Assembly (NCBI GenBank): GCA_963975495.1
Contig: CAXBID010000017.1
Location: 1-26,733, forward strand
Source: CAXBID01 sp963975495
GTDB taxonomy: Bacteria > Bacteroidota > Bacteroidia > Flavobacteriales > Flavobacteriaceae
Direction of reading: 5' to 3'
DNA: 26,733 nt
Made by a program: the position numbers and the translations under genes. Shown piece by piece: positions 16,733 to 24,956 of this stretch (positions within the stretch are counted from its first letter, which is position 1; each line of letters starts with the position of its first letter). The notes under the pieces are model-generated. The model saw nothing but the letters and a program-made list of their open reading frames with translations, was not told where the DNA came from and ran no database searches.

Positions 16733-16756
16733 CAGTAAGCAGTTTTCAGTAGCAGT
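16733..16756 (-). repeat. ACTGAAAACTG-type repeat unit, inverted, after batC
   Basis: Read on the minus strand this contains ACTGAAAACTG (plus-strand CAGTTTTCAGT at 16740-16750) with CAGT elements on either side. It is the inverted relative of the units at 11089 and 14761, and it abuts a copy of the ACCTG palindrome family. Confidence 0.75.
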
Positions 16757-16758
16757 CT

Positions 16759-16785
16759 CCTGCAAGGTTTTAAGAACCTTGTAGG
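16759..16785. repeat. ACCTG-type palindrome, copy 2 (batC-batD gap)
   Basis: CCTGCAAGGTT (16759-16769) pairs with AACCTTGTAGG (16775-16785) with one G-U pair and a five-base loop. It is related to the palindromes at 239-271 and 22920-22952. No T-tract follows, so it is unlikely to end transcription within the operon. Confidence 0.8.
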
Positions 16786-16800
16786 TATTAAAATATAATA

Positions 16801-18576
16801 ATGAAAATAGTAAAATCTATATTGATATTATTTTTCATACTAATTACTAGTATCACTTCAGCTCAAGTAGAGTTTGTAGCCAAAGCTAGTAAGCAAAAGT
16901 TAGGTATAAACGAACGTTTACGTGTTGATTTTGAAATGAACCAAGACGGAGATAATTTTATTCCTCCAAATTTTACAAATTTCACAGTAATTGGTGGCCC
17001 AAACCAGTCGGTTAGCAATTCTTGGATAAACGGTGTTAGAACTTACAAGAAAACCTACAGTTATTTTTTATCGCCAAAACAAAGAGGACGTTTCACTATT
17101 GGGCAAGCATCAATTACTATTGACGATGAAATTTATAAAACGGTTCCGGTAAAAGTTGAAGTCACTTCAGCAGTTGATACACCAACTGATCCCAACGACC
17201 CAAATTACATCGCTTCAGAAAACATTCATTTGGTTGCTGAAATTTCCAATGTAAATCCTTATTTAAATGAAGCTATAACTGTGGTTTACAAACTCTATGT
17301 TTCCCCATCAATAGCGGTTGATAATTTGAATGAAATCGATAGCCCAAGATTTAATGATTTTTGGAGCCAGAATATAAAAATGCAAGGTCTTAAAGCGGAA
17401 AACACAACTTACAATGGTGAGGATTACCGTTATGTGGTTTATAAAAAGGTAGTGCTATATCCTCAAAAAACAGGGAAATTAGATTTAGAGCCTTTAACTT
17501 TAGATGTTTCTATGCGTGTGCCAACAAATAGGCGCGATATTTTTGGTAGTAGATTAATGACACGGGTTAATAGGAAAATTTCTGCTGGTAGTAAAACCAT
17601 AAATGTGAAATTTTTGCCTGAGCAAGGTAAGCCTGTTGATTTTACTGGTGCTGTTGGGCGTTTTAATTTTAATGTATTTGCATCTAAAAGAGTATTGGAT
17701 GCCTCAGAATCATTACAATTAAAAGTTGAAGTTAGAGGAAATGGTAACTTAAAACTATTTAATTTGCCAAAAGTGTCTTTACCAAGTTCTTTAGAGGTTT
17801 ATGAGCCAGAACATAATGAAAATGTGCAAACTAATTTATCAGGAATGCAAGGAAGTATTTCTGATAGTTATACCGTGGTACCGCAATACAAAGGCAAATA
17901 CCCTATACCAAGTATTTCGTTTTCTTATTTTGATTTGGAAACAAAAAGTTATAAGCGTTTAACTTCAGAGGAAATTATTATTGATGTTTCAAATGGGCCA
18001 CTTAATAGCGCAGATGCAAGTAAAAGTAATTCTGTTTTAAGCACTGGAAAACAACCTGTAGTTTTAAATAATGATCAGTTTGCATTTATTAAAACAACTC
18101 CAAATTTTACACCTTTAAATTCATCATATTTCTTTAAAACCAAACTGTTCTGGAGTTTATTATTGCTGCCCTTTTTAGCAATCCCGTTAGCTATTGTTAT
18201 AAGAAATAAAAAGGCAACAAGAGATGCTGATGTTTATGGAAACCGAATTAGAAAAGCTGATAGATTAGCTAAAAAGTATTTAAAAGGCGCTAAAAAATCT
18301 TTAGGACAAAAAGAAGCATTTTACATTGCTTTGGAAAAGGCGTTGCATAATTATTTAAAGGCAAAATTACATATTGAAACTAACGATTTAAGTAAAGATA
18401 AAATCAATAATTTACTAAAAGAGAAACAGGTTGATGATGAAGTGATTAAAGATTTTGGTAGTATTTTGGAAAACTGTGAGTTAGCACGATACACACCAAT
18501 TGATATTGTAACTATGCAAGAAGACTACGGTAAGGCAGCAAAAACCATTTCTTTAATTGATAAACAAGCAAGATAA
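16801..18576 (+). CDS. batD: BatD family protein (oxygen tolerance)
   Basis: A 591-residue BatD protein. A signal peptide (about residues 1-21, ending ITSITSAQ) is followed by tandem beta-sandwich domains: VEFVAKASKQKLGINERLRVDFEM at the start, the GGPNQSVSNSWINGVRTYKKTYSYFLSPKQRG block typical of BatD, a second domain near 140-260 and a third near 280-395 (FTGAVGRFNFNV). A membrane span lies at about 444-463. The C-terminal 115 residues are cytoplasmic and helical, with GQKEAFYIALEKALHNYLKAKL. The first gene-sized relative, at 12028, shares this general plan. It ends one base before the batE start codon, so the two are co-translated. Confidence 0.94.
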   Translation: MKIVKSILILFFILITSITSAQVEFVAKASKQKLGINERLRVDFEMNQDGDNFIPPNFTNFTVIGGPNQSVSNSWINGVRTYKKTYSYFLSPKQRGRFTIGQASITIDDEIYKTVPVKVEVTSAVDTPTDPNDPNYIASENIHLVAEISNVNPYLNEAITVVYKLYVSPSIAVDNLNEIDSPRFNDFWSQNIKMQGLKAENTTYNGEDYRYVVYKKVVLYPQKTGKLDLEPLTLDVSMRVPTNRRDIFGSRLMTRVNRKISAGSKTINVKFLPEQGKPVDFTGAVGRFNFNVFASKRVLDASESLQLKVEVRGNGNLKLFNLPKVSLPSSLEVYEPEHNENVQTNLSGMQGSISDSYTVVPQYKGKYPIPSISFSYFDLETKSYKRLTSEEIIIDVSNGPLNSADASKSNSVLSTGKQPVVLNNDQFAFIKTTPNFTPLNSSYFFKTKLFWSLLLLPFLAIPLAIVIRNKKATRDADVYGNRIRKADRLAKKYLKGAKKSLGQKEAFYIALEKALHNYLKAKLHIETNDLSKDKINNLLKEKQVDDEVIKDFGSILENCELARYTPIDIVTMQEDYGKAAKTISLIDKQAR

Positions 18577-18577
18577 A

Positions 18578-19336
18578 ATGAGAAACGTTTTATTCATATT
18601 ATCAGTTTTATTCAGTTTTATATTATCTGCTCAAAATGAAACTATTTTTGAGCAAGCAAACACACTATATAATGAAGGTAAATATGCAGAAGCTATAGAT
18701 AAATACACAGCTATTTTAGAAACTGGTAATCATTCTGCTGAATTATATTTTAATCTAGGTAATGCAAATTACAAGCTTAACAATATTGCTCCCAGCATCT
18801 ATTATTATGAAAAAGCATTACAATTAGCACCCAATGATAATGATATAAAAAACAATATAGCCTTTGCAAGAAACATGACCATTGATGCCATAGATGTTGT
18901 TCCAGAATCAGGTTTCTCTAAGCTAATAAAAAGTATAACGAATACATTTAGTTTTGATGTATGGGCAAAATTATCAATTGTATTGGTTTTCTGTTTCGTT
19001 TTATTATTCCTTATATATTATTTTGCTTTTTCATCCCTTAAAAAACGATTAACATTTATTGGAAGTTTGACGGCTCTTTTTTTAAGCTGTTTTACATTAG
19101 TATTCGCATTTCATAAATACGACTTAGATAAAAAAGATAAACCCGCTATTGTTTTTGCTCAAGAAAGTAAAATTAAAAGTGAGCCAAATGTAAGAAGTGA
19201 GGAATCTTTTAGGCTACATGAAGGCACAAAAGTACAAGTGCTTGACACCATTGGAGAATGGAAAAAAATCAAACTATCCGATGGTAAAACAGGATGGGTT
19301 TTATCAGAAGACATAAAAATGTTGAATGCTTTTTGA
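18578..19336 (+). CDS. batE: BatE: TPR protein with two membrane spans and SH3-like domain
   Basis: A 252-residue protein. The ATG at 18578 is preferred to one at 18557, which lies inside batD and would spoil the signal peptide MRNVLFILSVLFSFILSAQ. TPR units cover about residues 25-105 (ANTLYNEGKYAEAIDKYTAIL, then LGNANYKLNNIAPSIYYYEKAL). Two membrane spans follow at about 130-152 and 160-180. An SH3-type domain fills about 198-250 (KSEPNVRSEESFRLHEGTKVQVLD ... GKTGWVLSEDI). This arrangement is standard for BatE. It is the last gene of the operon. Its stop codon overlaps the -33 element of the next promoter. Confidence 0.92.
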   Translation: MRNVLFILSVLFSFILSAQNETIFEQANTLYNEGKYAEAIDKYTAILETGNHSAELYFNLGNANYKLNNIAPSIYYYEKALQLAPNDNDIKNNIAFARNMTIDAIDVVPESGFSKLIKSITNTFSFDVWAKLSIVLVFCFVLLFLIYYFAFSSLKKRLTFIGSLTALFLSCFTLVFAFHKYDLDKKDKPAIVFAQESKIKSEPNVRSEESFRLHEGTKVQVLDTIGEWKKIKLSDGKTGWVLSEDIKMLNAF

Positions 19337-19363
19337 TTACTTTTTAACAAAATAGTATATTTG
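19332..19363 (+). promoter_or_regulatory. Promoter of the inorganic-carbon cluster
   Basis: TTTG at 19332-19335 and a perfect TATATTTG at 19356-19363 are 20 bases apart, an exact fit to the Bacteroidota promoter pattern. The -7 box ends 22 bases before the ATG at 19386. The -33 box overlaps the batE stop codon (19334-19336), so the two units are packed without spare sequence. Confidence 0.7.
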
Positions 19364-19385
19364 CCTTTCAAATATTTTAAAGTAG

Positions 19386-19682
19386 ATGTCTAGAAATACA
19401 ATTTCTATAATATTGTCAATGATTTTTTTGATGTTCTTAGTAGCACCAACGGCCATTGCTATTGTAGATGATTCTGTTGATATTTCTGCATTTTACACCA
19501 CTTCCGAAGAAGAAGAAAAAGGAGTTGAAAAAAATAACAATTCTGAGGTCGTTTTTTTGGAGGGCGACACTTCTGAATCTTTTCTTATATCTAAAAAAAT
19601 TACCCATAACACGCGGTACTACTTCAAAAATTACCAGAAACCCCATTTAAATCTTATTTCTCCACCACCAGACTTAAGTTAG
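19386..19682 (+). CDS. Small exported protein of unknown function, upstream of sulP
   Basis: A 98-residue protein that I do not recognise. It has a signal peptide or single span (about residues 5-25, ISIILSMIFLMFLVAPTAIA), an acidic middle (TSEEEEKGVEKNN) and a basic stretch (KKITHNTRYYFKNYQKP), and ends in the proline-rich tail LISPPPDLS. The start directly follows a near-consensus promoter, which is good evidence that it is real. It heads the SulP / carbonic anhydrase cluster, 86 bases before the SulP start, so a link with anion transport is possible but only inferred from position. Another open frame in the same bases (19468-19650) is a shadow. Confidence 0.65.
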   Translation: MSRNTISIILSMIFLMFLVAPTAIAIVDDSVDISAFYTTSEEEEKGVEKNNNSEVVFLEGDTSESFLISKKITHNTRYYFKNYQKPHLNLISPPPDLS

Positions 19683-19707
19683 ATTTTATTGGTTTTATGT
19701 TATAATG

Positions 19708-19723
19708 TGTTGATAGATCAACA
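19708..19723. promoter_or_regulatory. Palindrome TGTTGAT-AG-ATCAACA before sulP
   Basis: Two perfect seven-base arms around AG lie in the 86-base gap between the small gene and the SulP start. A run of eight or more T begins about 11 bases later. It could be an operator for a dimeric regulator or a weak attenuator; nothing in the window says which. Confidence 0.35.
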
Positions 19724-19768
19724 GATTGTAGCTCTTTTTTTTATCAATTTAAATTAACTTATTTTTTT

Positions 19769-21219
19769 ATGTTTAAAACTATTAAGAATGACTTACCAGC
19801 GAGTATAGTCGTATTTTTTGTTGCATTACCATTATGTTTGGGTATTGCACTTTGGGAAGTTATGAAAACTTTTTGGTTGCGGTTGTTTTAGGAGGAGTCA
19901 TTCAATTATTATTTGGAGTTTTAAAAGCAGGTATTATTGGATATTATTTCCCTTCATCAGTAATTAAAGGGATGCTTACAGGTATTGGTATAATCATTAT
20001 ACTAAAGCAAATACCCCACTTTTTTGGTTATGACCCTGACCCTGAGGGCGATTTTGCCTTTTTCCAAGTAGATGGGCAAAATACGTTTACAGAAATTATA
20101 GATACAGTTAATCATATTAAACTTGGTTCTGCATTGATTGGAGCCATTAGTTTGGGTATTTTACTATTATGGGATAAAGTTTTATCAAAAAAAGGCAAGA
20201 TATTTCAATTGGTACAAGGGCCTTTAGTAGCAGTGGTGGTTGGTATTGTATTTTATGTACTAACAAATTCTAATGAAGCCTTATCTATATCTCAATCGCA
20301 TTTAGTTAGTGTTCCTGTGCCAGAAGATGCGACCTCTTTTTTAGCACAATTCAGCTTTCCAAATTTTAACGTTATTACAAATCCAGATGTTTGGATTGTG
20401 GCCTTTACCATTGCTTTAGTGGCAAGTTTAGAAACGTTGTTATGTGTAGAGGCTACAGATAAATTAGATCCTGATAAGAATGTAACCCCAACTAATAGGG
20501 AGCTATTAGCACAAGGAACAGGAAATATTATCTCTGGTTTAATTGGAGGGCTACCTATAACTCAAGTAATTGTGCGTAGTTCGGCAAATATTCAATCGGG
20601 AGGAAAAAGTAAGGCCTCTGCTATTATTCATGGGTTTTTTCTGTTAATTTCTGTAATACTTATTCCTAGATTATTAAACATGATTCCGTTGTCTGTTTTA
20701 GCTGCGGTTCTATTAGTAGTTGGTTACAAATTGGCAAAACCAGCATTATTTAAGAAAATGTACAATTTAGGATGGAAACAATGGATTCCATTTAATGTTA
20801 CCGTTTTAGGAATTATATTCATCGATTTACTCTACGGAATTGGTTTAGGATTAGGTGTAGGAATTATAGTTATCCTATTAAAGAGTTACCAAAACTCTCA
20901 TTTCCTTCATATAGAGGATAAAAGTAATGGGAAACATAAAATTAAGATGACCCTTGCTGAAGAAGTTACCTTTTTTAACAAAGGTGCTATTTTAAAGGAG
21001 TTGGATAGTTTACCAAGAGACACTTATTTGGAAATAGATATACTTAAAACACGATACTTGGATAATGATATTATTGAAATATTAGATGATTTCGCATATA
21101 AAGCTAAAGAGAGAAATATTGATATTAAGTTGGTTTCCAAACGAGGAGTTGTTGAAAACCCAGATAGCTTTATTGGCTTTTTTGAAGAGCGACCAAAATC
21201 TAAAATAAGTTTAAGCTAA
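19769..21219 (+). pseudogene. SulP family anion transporter, broken by internal deletion and frameshift
   Basis: The gene starts at the ATG at 19769 with MFKTIKNDLPASIVVFFVALPLCLGIAL, the normal N-terminus of a SulP transporter, then runs into a stop at 19889-19891 after 40 codons. From about 19849 a different frame continues the same family (LGSYENFLVAVVLGGVIQLL) to the stop at 21219. Between the two parts, roughly 50 residues expected from the intact paralogue at 23083 are absent, including the membrane span 2 and the SGP(T/A)AP-type substrate-site motif. The rest looks normal: NRELLAQGTGN, GGLPITQVIVRSSANIQSGGKSK and a C-terminal STAS-like region (MTLAEEVTFFNKGAILKEL). An ATG at 19834 could start a shortened 461-residue product, but it would lack the first spans. 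It is most probably inactive, or else a local sequence error. Confidence 0.8.
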
Positions 21220-21316
21220 AGTATTATAGAATGAGCTATAACAAGTCTTGATGTGAGCCTACATTATTGTTGGCGAATTACATTTGACCATTAAAAAAAC
21301 GATAAAATTTGAACAA

Positions 21317-22117
21317 ATGAAAAAGAATAAAAATAAAATTTTAGTGCTATCAGATTTAAATAAATCTACAGGTACTGTGCTAAAAAGCGCAATAAGTCTG
21401 GCTAAAATTATTGATGGCAGTATTGACTTTTTATGCGTAATAAAGCCAACTGAAATTGCTGAAAAGGAAAATCAATTATCGGCAATTCGTAATATTAATC
21501 AAGAACATTTTACAATTAAAAAGGAGATTTTAAATTTAATAACTCCAATTTCCAATGATTATAAAATTAATATTAATCACACATTATTATATGGTAATGT
21601 AAAAAGTGAAATAGGTAATTATATTAAAGAACATAAGCCAGATGTCATTGTAATTGGGAAAAGAAAACCTAAAATGCTTAATTTAATTGGTGATAACATA
21701 ACAAGCTTCGTATTTAAAAAGCACAGTGGCGTTATTATGATATCTGCTAATGAAAATGCTCTTGAACCAGACAAGAAACTTTCTTTGGGGTTGTTAAATG
21801 ATATGGAAGACTCTTTTGAATTTGCAAAAGATTTGATAGAGCACACTCAAAAACCGGTAAAATCATTTAAGGTTATTAATCAGTCAAACAAGTTAAAAGA
21901 ATCAACTAATACCAATAACAAGGAAAACGTGGAATTTGTTTTTGAGGATAATGATAATACCATTGACAACCTTTCAAAATACTTATCAAAAAACAGTATT
22001 AACTTATTGTGTGTAAATAGAGAGAAGAAAACAAATACGAAGTATTCGATGAAGTCCGACATTAATAATGTTATTAATAAACTTAACGTTTCAATGTTAT
22101 TAACCACAAATAAATAA
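21317..22117 (+). CDS. Universal stress protein family (tandem, second half degenerate)
   Basis: A 266-residue cytoplasmic protein. The ATG at 21317 gives MKKNKNKILVLSDLNKSTG, a normal USP first strand; an upstream ATG at 21284 adds eleven residues without family character. Residues of about 1-145 form a USP domain (KILVLSDL, LYGNVKSEIGNYIKEHKPDVIVIG, then GVIMIS). The usual GxxGx9G(S/T) nucleotide loop is not intact after VIVIG (GKRKPKMLNLIGDNITS), so ATP binding is doubtful. Residues of about 150-266 look like a second, diverged copy (LNDMEDSFEFAKDLIEH ... NSINLLCVNREKK). USPs next to SulP transporters are likely regulators of transport, which is an inference from position. The carbonic anhydrase gene follows after 45 bases. 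Confidence 0.75.
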   Translation: MKKNKNKILVLSDLNKSTGTVLKSAISLAKIIDGSIDFLCVIKPTEIAEKENQLSAIRNINQEHFTIKKEILNLITPISNDYKININHTLLYGNVKSEIGNYIKEHKPDVIVIGKRKPKMLNLIGDNITSFVFKKHSGVIMISANENALEPDKKLSLGLLNDMEDSFEFAKDLIEHTQKPVKSFKVINQSNKLKESTNTNNKENVEFVFEDNDNTIDNLSKYLSKNSINLLCVNREKKTNTKYSMKSDINNVINKLNVSMLLTTNK

Positions 22118-22162
22118 CTAAAATTTCAGTAATCTTTTTATTAATAGTAAAAATAAAGCATC

Positions 22163-22792
22163 ATGAAAGCACATACAAGAGAAACACAATTAACAATGAC
22201 ACCAGAAAAGTCATTACAGTTTTTAAAAGAAGGGAACCAAAGATTCCAACAAAACTTAAAGGCTAATCGAAATTTATTAGAACAAGTAAACGATACCAGT
22301 GATGGGCAATTTCCGTTTGCAACCATTTTAAGCTGTATAGATTCCAGGGTATCTGCAGAATTGGTTTTCGATCAAGGTTTAGGGGATATTTTTAGTGTTA
22401 GAATTGCAGGAAACTTTGTAAACGAAGATATTTTAGGCAGCATGGAATTTGCCTCTAAACTTGCAGGAACAAAGCTCATAGTTGTTTTAGGCCACACCAG
22501 TTGTGGCGCTGTAAAAGGAGCCTGTGACGATGCTAAAATGGGTAATTTAACTAAGCTTATTGAAAAAATTAAACCAGCAGTAAATGCCGTTTCTGAGCCT
22601 AAGGATAAAAGTTTAAGAAACTCTAAAAACTTAGATTTTGTTGATACAGTATCAAAAAAGAATGTAGAGTTAACCATTGGTAGAATACATAAAGAAAGCC
22701 CAATTCTATCAGAAATGGAAGAGCATGGTGAGATTAAAATTATTGGAGCCATGTACGATGTTAACACGGGTGCTGTTGATTTTTATGAATAG
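22163..22792 (+). CDS. Beta-carbonic anhydrase (copy 1)
   Basis: A 209-residue beta-class carbonic anhydrase that interconverts CO2 and bicarbonate. The zinc ligands are visible: Cys58 in SCIDSRV (with the Asp60-Arg62 dyad) and His111 and Cys114 in GHTSCGAVKGA. LTMTPEKSLQFLKEGNQRF at the start and GAMYDVNTGAVDF at the end are the usual borders of the group. There is no signal peptide, so the enzyme should be cytoplasmic. It lies in the same orientation downstream of the SulP and USP genes. A 290-base gap with a palindrome separates it from the second SulP gene. The sequence differs clearly from the second carbonic anhydrase at 24957, so the pair is not a recent duplication. Confidence 0.94.
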   Translation: MKAHTRETQLTMTPEKSLQFLKEGNQRFQQNLKANRNLLEQVNDTSDGQFPFATILSCIDSRVSAELVFDQGLGDIFSVRIAGNFVNEDILGSMEFASKLAGTKLIVVLGHTSCGAVKGACDDAKMGNLTKLIEKIKPAVNAVSEPKDKSLRNSKNLDFVDTVSKKNVELTIGRIHKESPILSEMEEHGEIKIIGAMYDVNTGAVDFYE

Positions 22793-22919
22793 CCAAAAGC
22801 TATGAAAAAAAAACAGCGTGAAAAAGAAAATTAAACTAATTTTACTAAGTACATGACAAAAATTGAAATATATATCTTAAGTCGCTAATTATCAATAGTT
22901 TTATGATTTTGGATGTTTA

Positions 22920-22952
22920 AGACCTGCAAGGTTTTGGAAACCTGGCAGGTCT
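22920..22952. repeat. ACCTG-type palindrome, copy 3
   Basis: AGACCTGCAAGGTTT (22920-22934) and AAACCTGGCAGGTCT (22938-22952) pair with a single A-G mismatch and a three-base loop. The outer arms are the same as in the copy at 239-271. It stands in the gap after carbonic anhydrase copy 1 and may separate two transcription units. Confidence 0.85.
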
Positions 22953-23082
22953 CAATTTCAGTAAGATTACTATGATTTAATGAACGCTAAACTAATTTTA
23001 TTAAAAGCTAATACTTTTCGGTATTGGTTTTTTTTTTGGACAAAGATGAATTATATTGGTGTTTCTTAACTTAATTTCAAAC

Positions 23083-24945
23083 ATGAAAAATATTTTTTCA
23101 AATATAAAGGGAGATGCCTTTGGTGGCATTACCGCGGGAATTGTAGCATTACCACTAGCTTTAGCGTTTGGTGTGTCTTCCGGTTTAGGGCCTACCGCGG
23201 GACTTTACGGAGCTATTTTCATAAGTTTTTTTGCTGCCCTTTTTGGAGGTACCAGTACGCAAATTTCTGGACCTACAGCACCAATGACTGCAGTAAGCAT
23301 GATTGTTATTGCTGGTATTATTGCAACTAATGATGGCGATGTTACTAAGGCCTTACCAGTAATTCTTACGGTATTTTTATTGGCCGGTTTAATGCAAGTT
23401 GGTTTGGGTGTTTTAGGTTTAGGAAAATATATTAGATACATTCCATATCCAGTGGTTTCTGGTTTTATGACGGCCATTGGGGTAATTATTTTACTTACCC
23501 AAATATTGCCATCATTAGGATATTACCCAAAAGAAGATCACGAATTCGTAAATACTTTTAAACCACAAGCAGAGGAGGTTATTTTAGAAAACATCTTAAA
23601 AGAAGAAGCGGGAGAAGGTATTTTAGTTTTAGAAAATTTTAAAGAAACTATAAATAGGGCAGATGAAATTGCTCAGGCGGATATCTTAAAAGAATCCCAA
23701 ACCCTTGCAGCTAAAGAAGCATCTGGGGCACTAGGGGCTATAAAGGCATTTCCGAAAGCAATACAACATATTAATTGGCTCGAATTAATATTGGCTTTAG
23801 GAACTATTTTTATCATTTATGGTTTCAAACGCATTACCAAAGCAGTACCAAGTACTCTAGTTGCTTTAATTGTAATGTCTGGAATAGCGTTTGGCTTCGG
23901 ATTAAATTATAGACCTATTGAAGAAATCCCTAGCGGATTACCAATCCCAAATTTAGAAATTTTTACAAGTTTTAAACTTAGTAGTATAACGCCATATATT
24001 TTTACGGCGCTAACCTTGGCACTTTTAGGCGCTATAGATTCTTTACTTACAAGTGTGGTTGCGGATAATATGACAAAAACCAAGCATAAACCCAATAAAG
24101 AGTTGGTAGGTCAAGGTATTGGTAATAGTATAGCAGCTATTTTTGGTGGAATTCCAGGAGCTGGAGCTACAATTAGAACTGTAGTTAATATTACCTCTGG
24201 AGGAAAAACTAAATTATCAGGGATGATTGCTGGTGTTATTTTACTTATAATTCTTTTAGGATTAGGCCCCATAGCATCTAAAATCCCAGCAGCTGTTTTA
24301 GCAGGTATACTGATTACCGTTGGTATAGGTGTTATGGACTACAAAGGTTTAAAAGCCATCCCAAGTTTACCAAAAGACATCAAAGTAGGGCCTATAAAAA
24401 TGAGCTCAGAGGTTTTAATTATGCTTGTTGTATTGGTGCTTTCTACATTTTGGAACTTAGTATATGCAGTAGGGATTGGTTTAATCATCGCCTCGTTAAT
24501 GTTCATGAAAAAAATAGGGGATTTAACGGCTGAACGTTCTGATGTAAAACCACTTAAAGAAGAAGCTTGGTCAGACGAATCAAATTTCCCAATAAGTTTA
24601 AAAGAAGAAGTATTTATCAAACATCTTAAAGGGCCATTATTCTTTGGGTCAACCAGCGATTTTCAGCAATTAACTGGTCAAATACCAGATACTGCTAAAA
24701 CGGTTATTCTTAGATTAGGGCGGATGCAATACATGGATCAATCTGGACTTTATGCTATGGAAGATATGCTTCAGGATTTAAATAAAAAGGAAATTGAAGT
24801 CCTTTTTGTTGGGTTGTTAAGACAACCGAAGTATATGATGGAACGTATTGATATTATTCCTGATTTAATTCCTAATGAACACATATTTAAGGATTTTAAA
24901 GCGTGTTTAAACTGGATAAAGGAAAATGTAAAAGACCAACACTAA
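23083..24945 (+). CDS. SulP family transporter with STAS domain (intact)
   Basis: A 620-residue inner-membrane anion transporter of the SulP/SLC26 family. The ATG at 23083 starts MKNIFSNIKGDAFGGITAGI, the normal N-terminus; an earlier TTG only adds unrelated residues. The substrate-site motif QISGPTAPMTAV is at about residues 59-70. GQGIGNSIAAIFGGIPGAGATIRT near 344 and TSGGKTKLSG are the later signatures. A STAS domain covers about 505-620 (FGSTSDFQQLTG, then MQYMDQSGLYAMEDML). A hydrophilic insert of about 75 residues lies between membrane spans (about 150-225, rich in E, K and A). Sulfate, bicarbonate or other anions are possible. The carbonic anhydrase gene 11 bases downstream favours bicarbonate, as inferred for BicA-like members; the sequence alone does not decide. 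Confidence 0.93.
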   Translation: MKNIFSNIKGDAFGGITAGIVALPLALAFGVSSGLGPTAGLYGAIFISFFAALFGGTSTQISGPTAPMTAVSMIVIAGIIATNDGDVTKALPVILTVFLLAGLMQVGLGVLGLGKYIRYIPYPVVSGFMTAIGVIILLTQILPSLGYYPKEDHEFVNTFKPQAEEVILENILKEEAGEGILVLENFKETINRADEIAQADILKESQTLAAKEASGALGAIKAFPKAIQHINWLELILALGTIFIIYGFKRITKAVPSTLVALIVMSGIAFGFGLNYRPIEEIPSGLPIPNLEIFTSFKLSSITPYIFTALTLALLGAIDSLLTSVVADNMTKTKHKPNKELVGQGIGNSIAAIFGGIPGAGATIRTVVNITSGGKTKLSGMIAGVILLIILLGLGPIASKIPAAVLAGILITVGIGVMDYKGLKAIPSLPKDIKVGPIKMSSEVLIMLVVLVLSTFWNLVYAVGIGLIIASLMFMKKIGDLTAERSDVKPLKEEAWSDESNFPISLKEEVFIKHLKGPLFFGSTSDFQQLTGQIPDTAKTVILRLGRMQYMDQSGLYAMEDMLQDLNKKEIEVLFVGLLRQPKYMMERIDIIPDLIPNEHIFKDFKACLNWIKENVKDQH

Positions 24946-24956
24946 AAATTAATGAT

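Noticed and set aside
19834..21219. A complete SulP gene starting at the ATG at 19834
   Set aside because: The recognisable SulP N-terminus lies upstream in another frame and the SGP region is absent, so this is the downstream part of a broken gene, not a full-length one.
22372..22767. A 131-codon minus-strand open frame in carbonic anhydrase copy 1
   Set aside because: It is antisense to an intact gene with a complete zinc site and has no family character.
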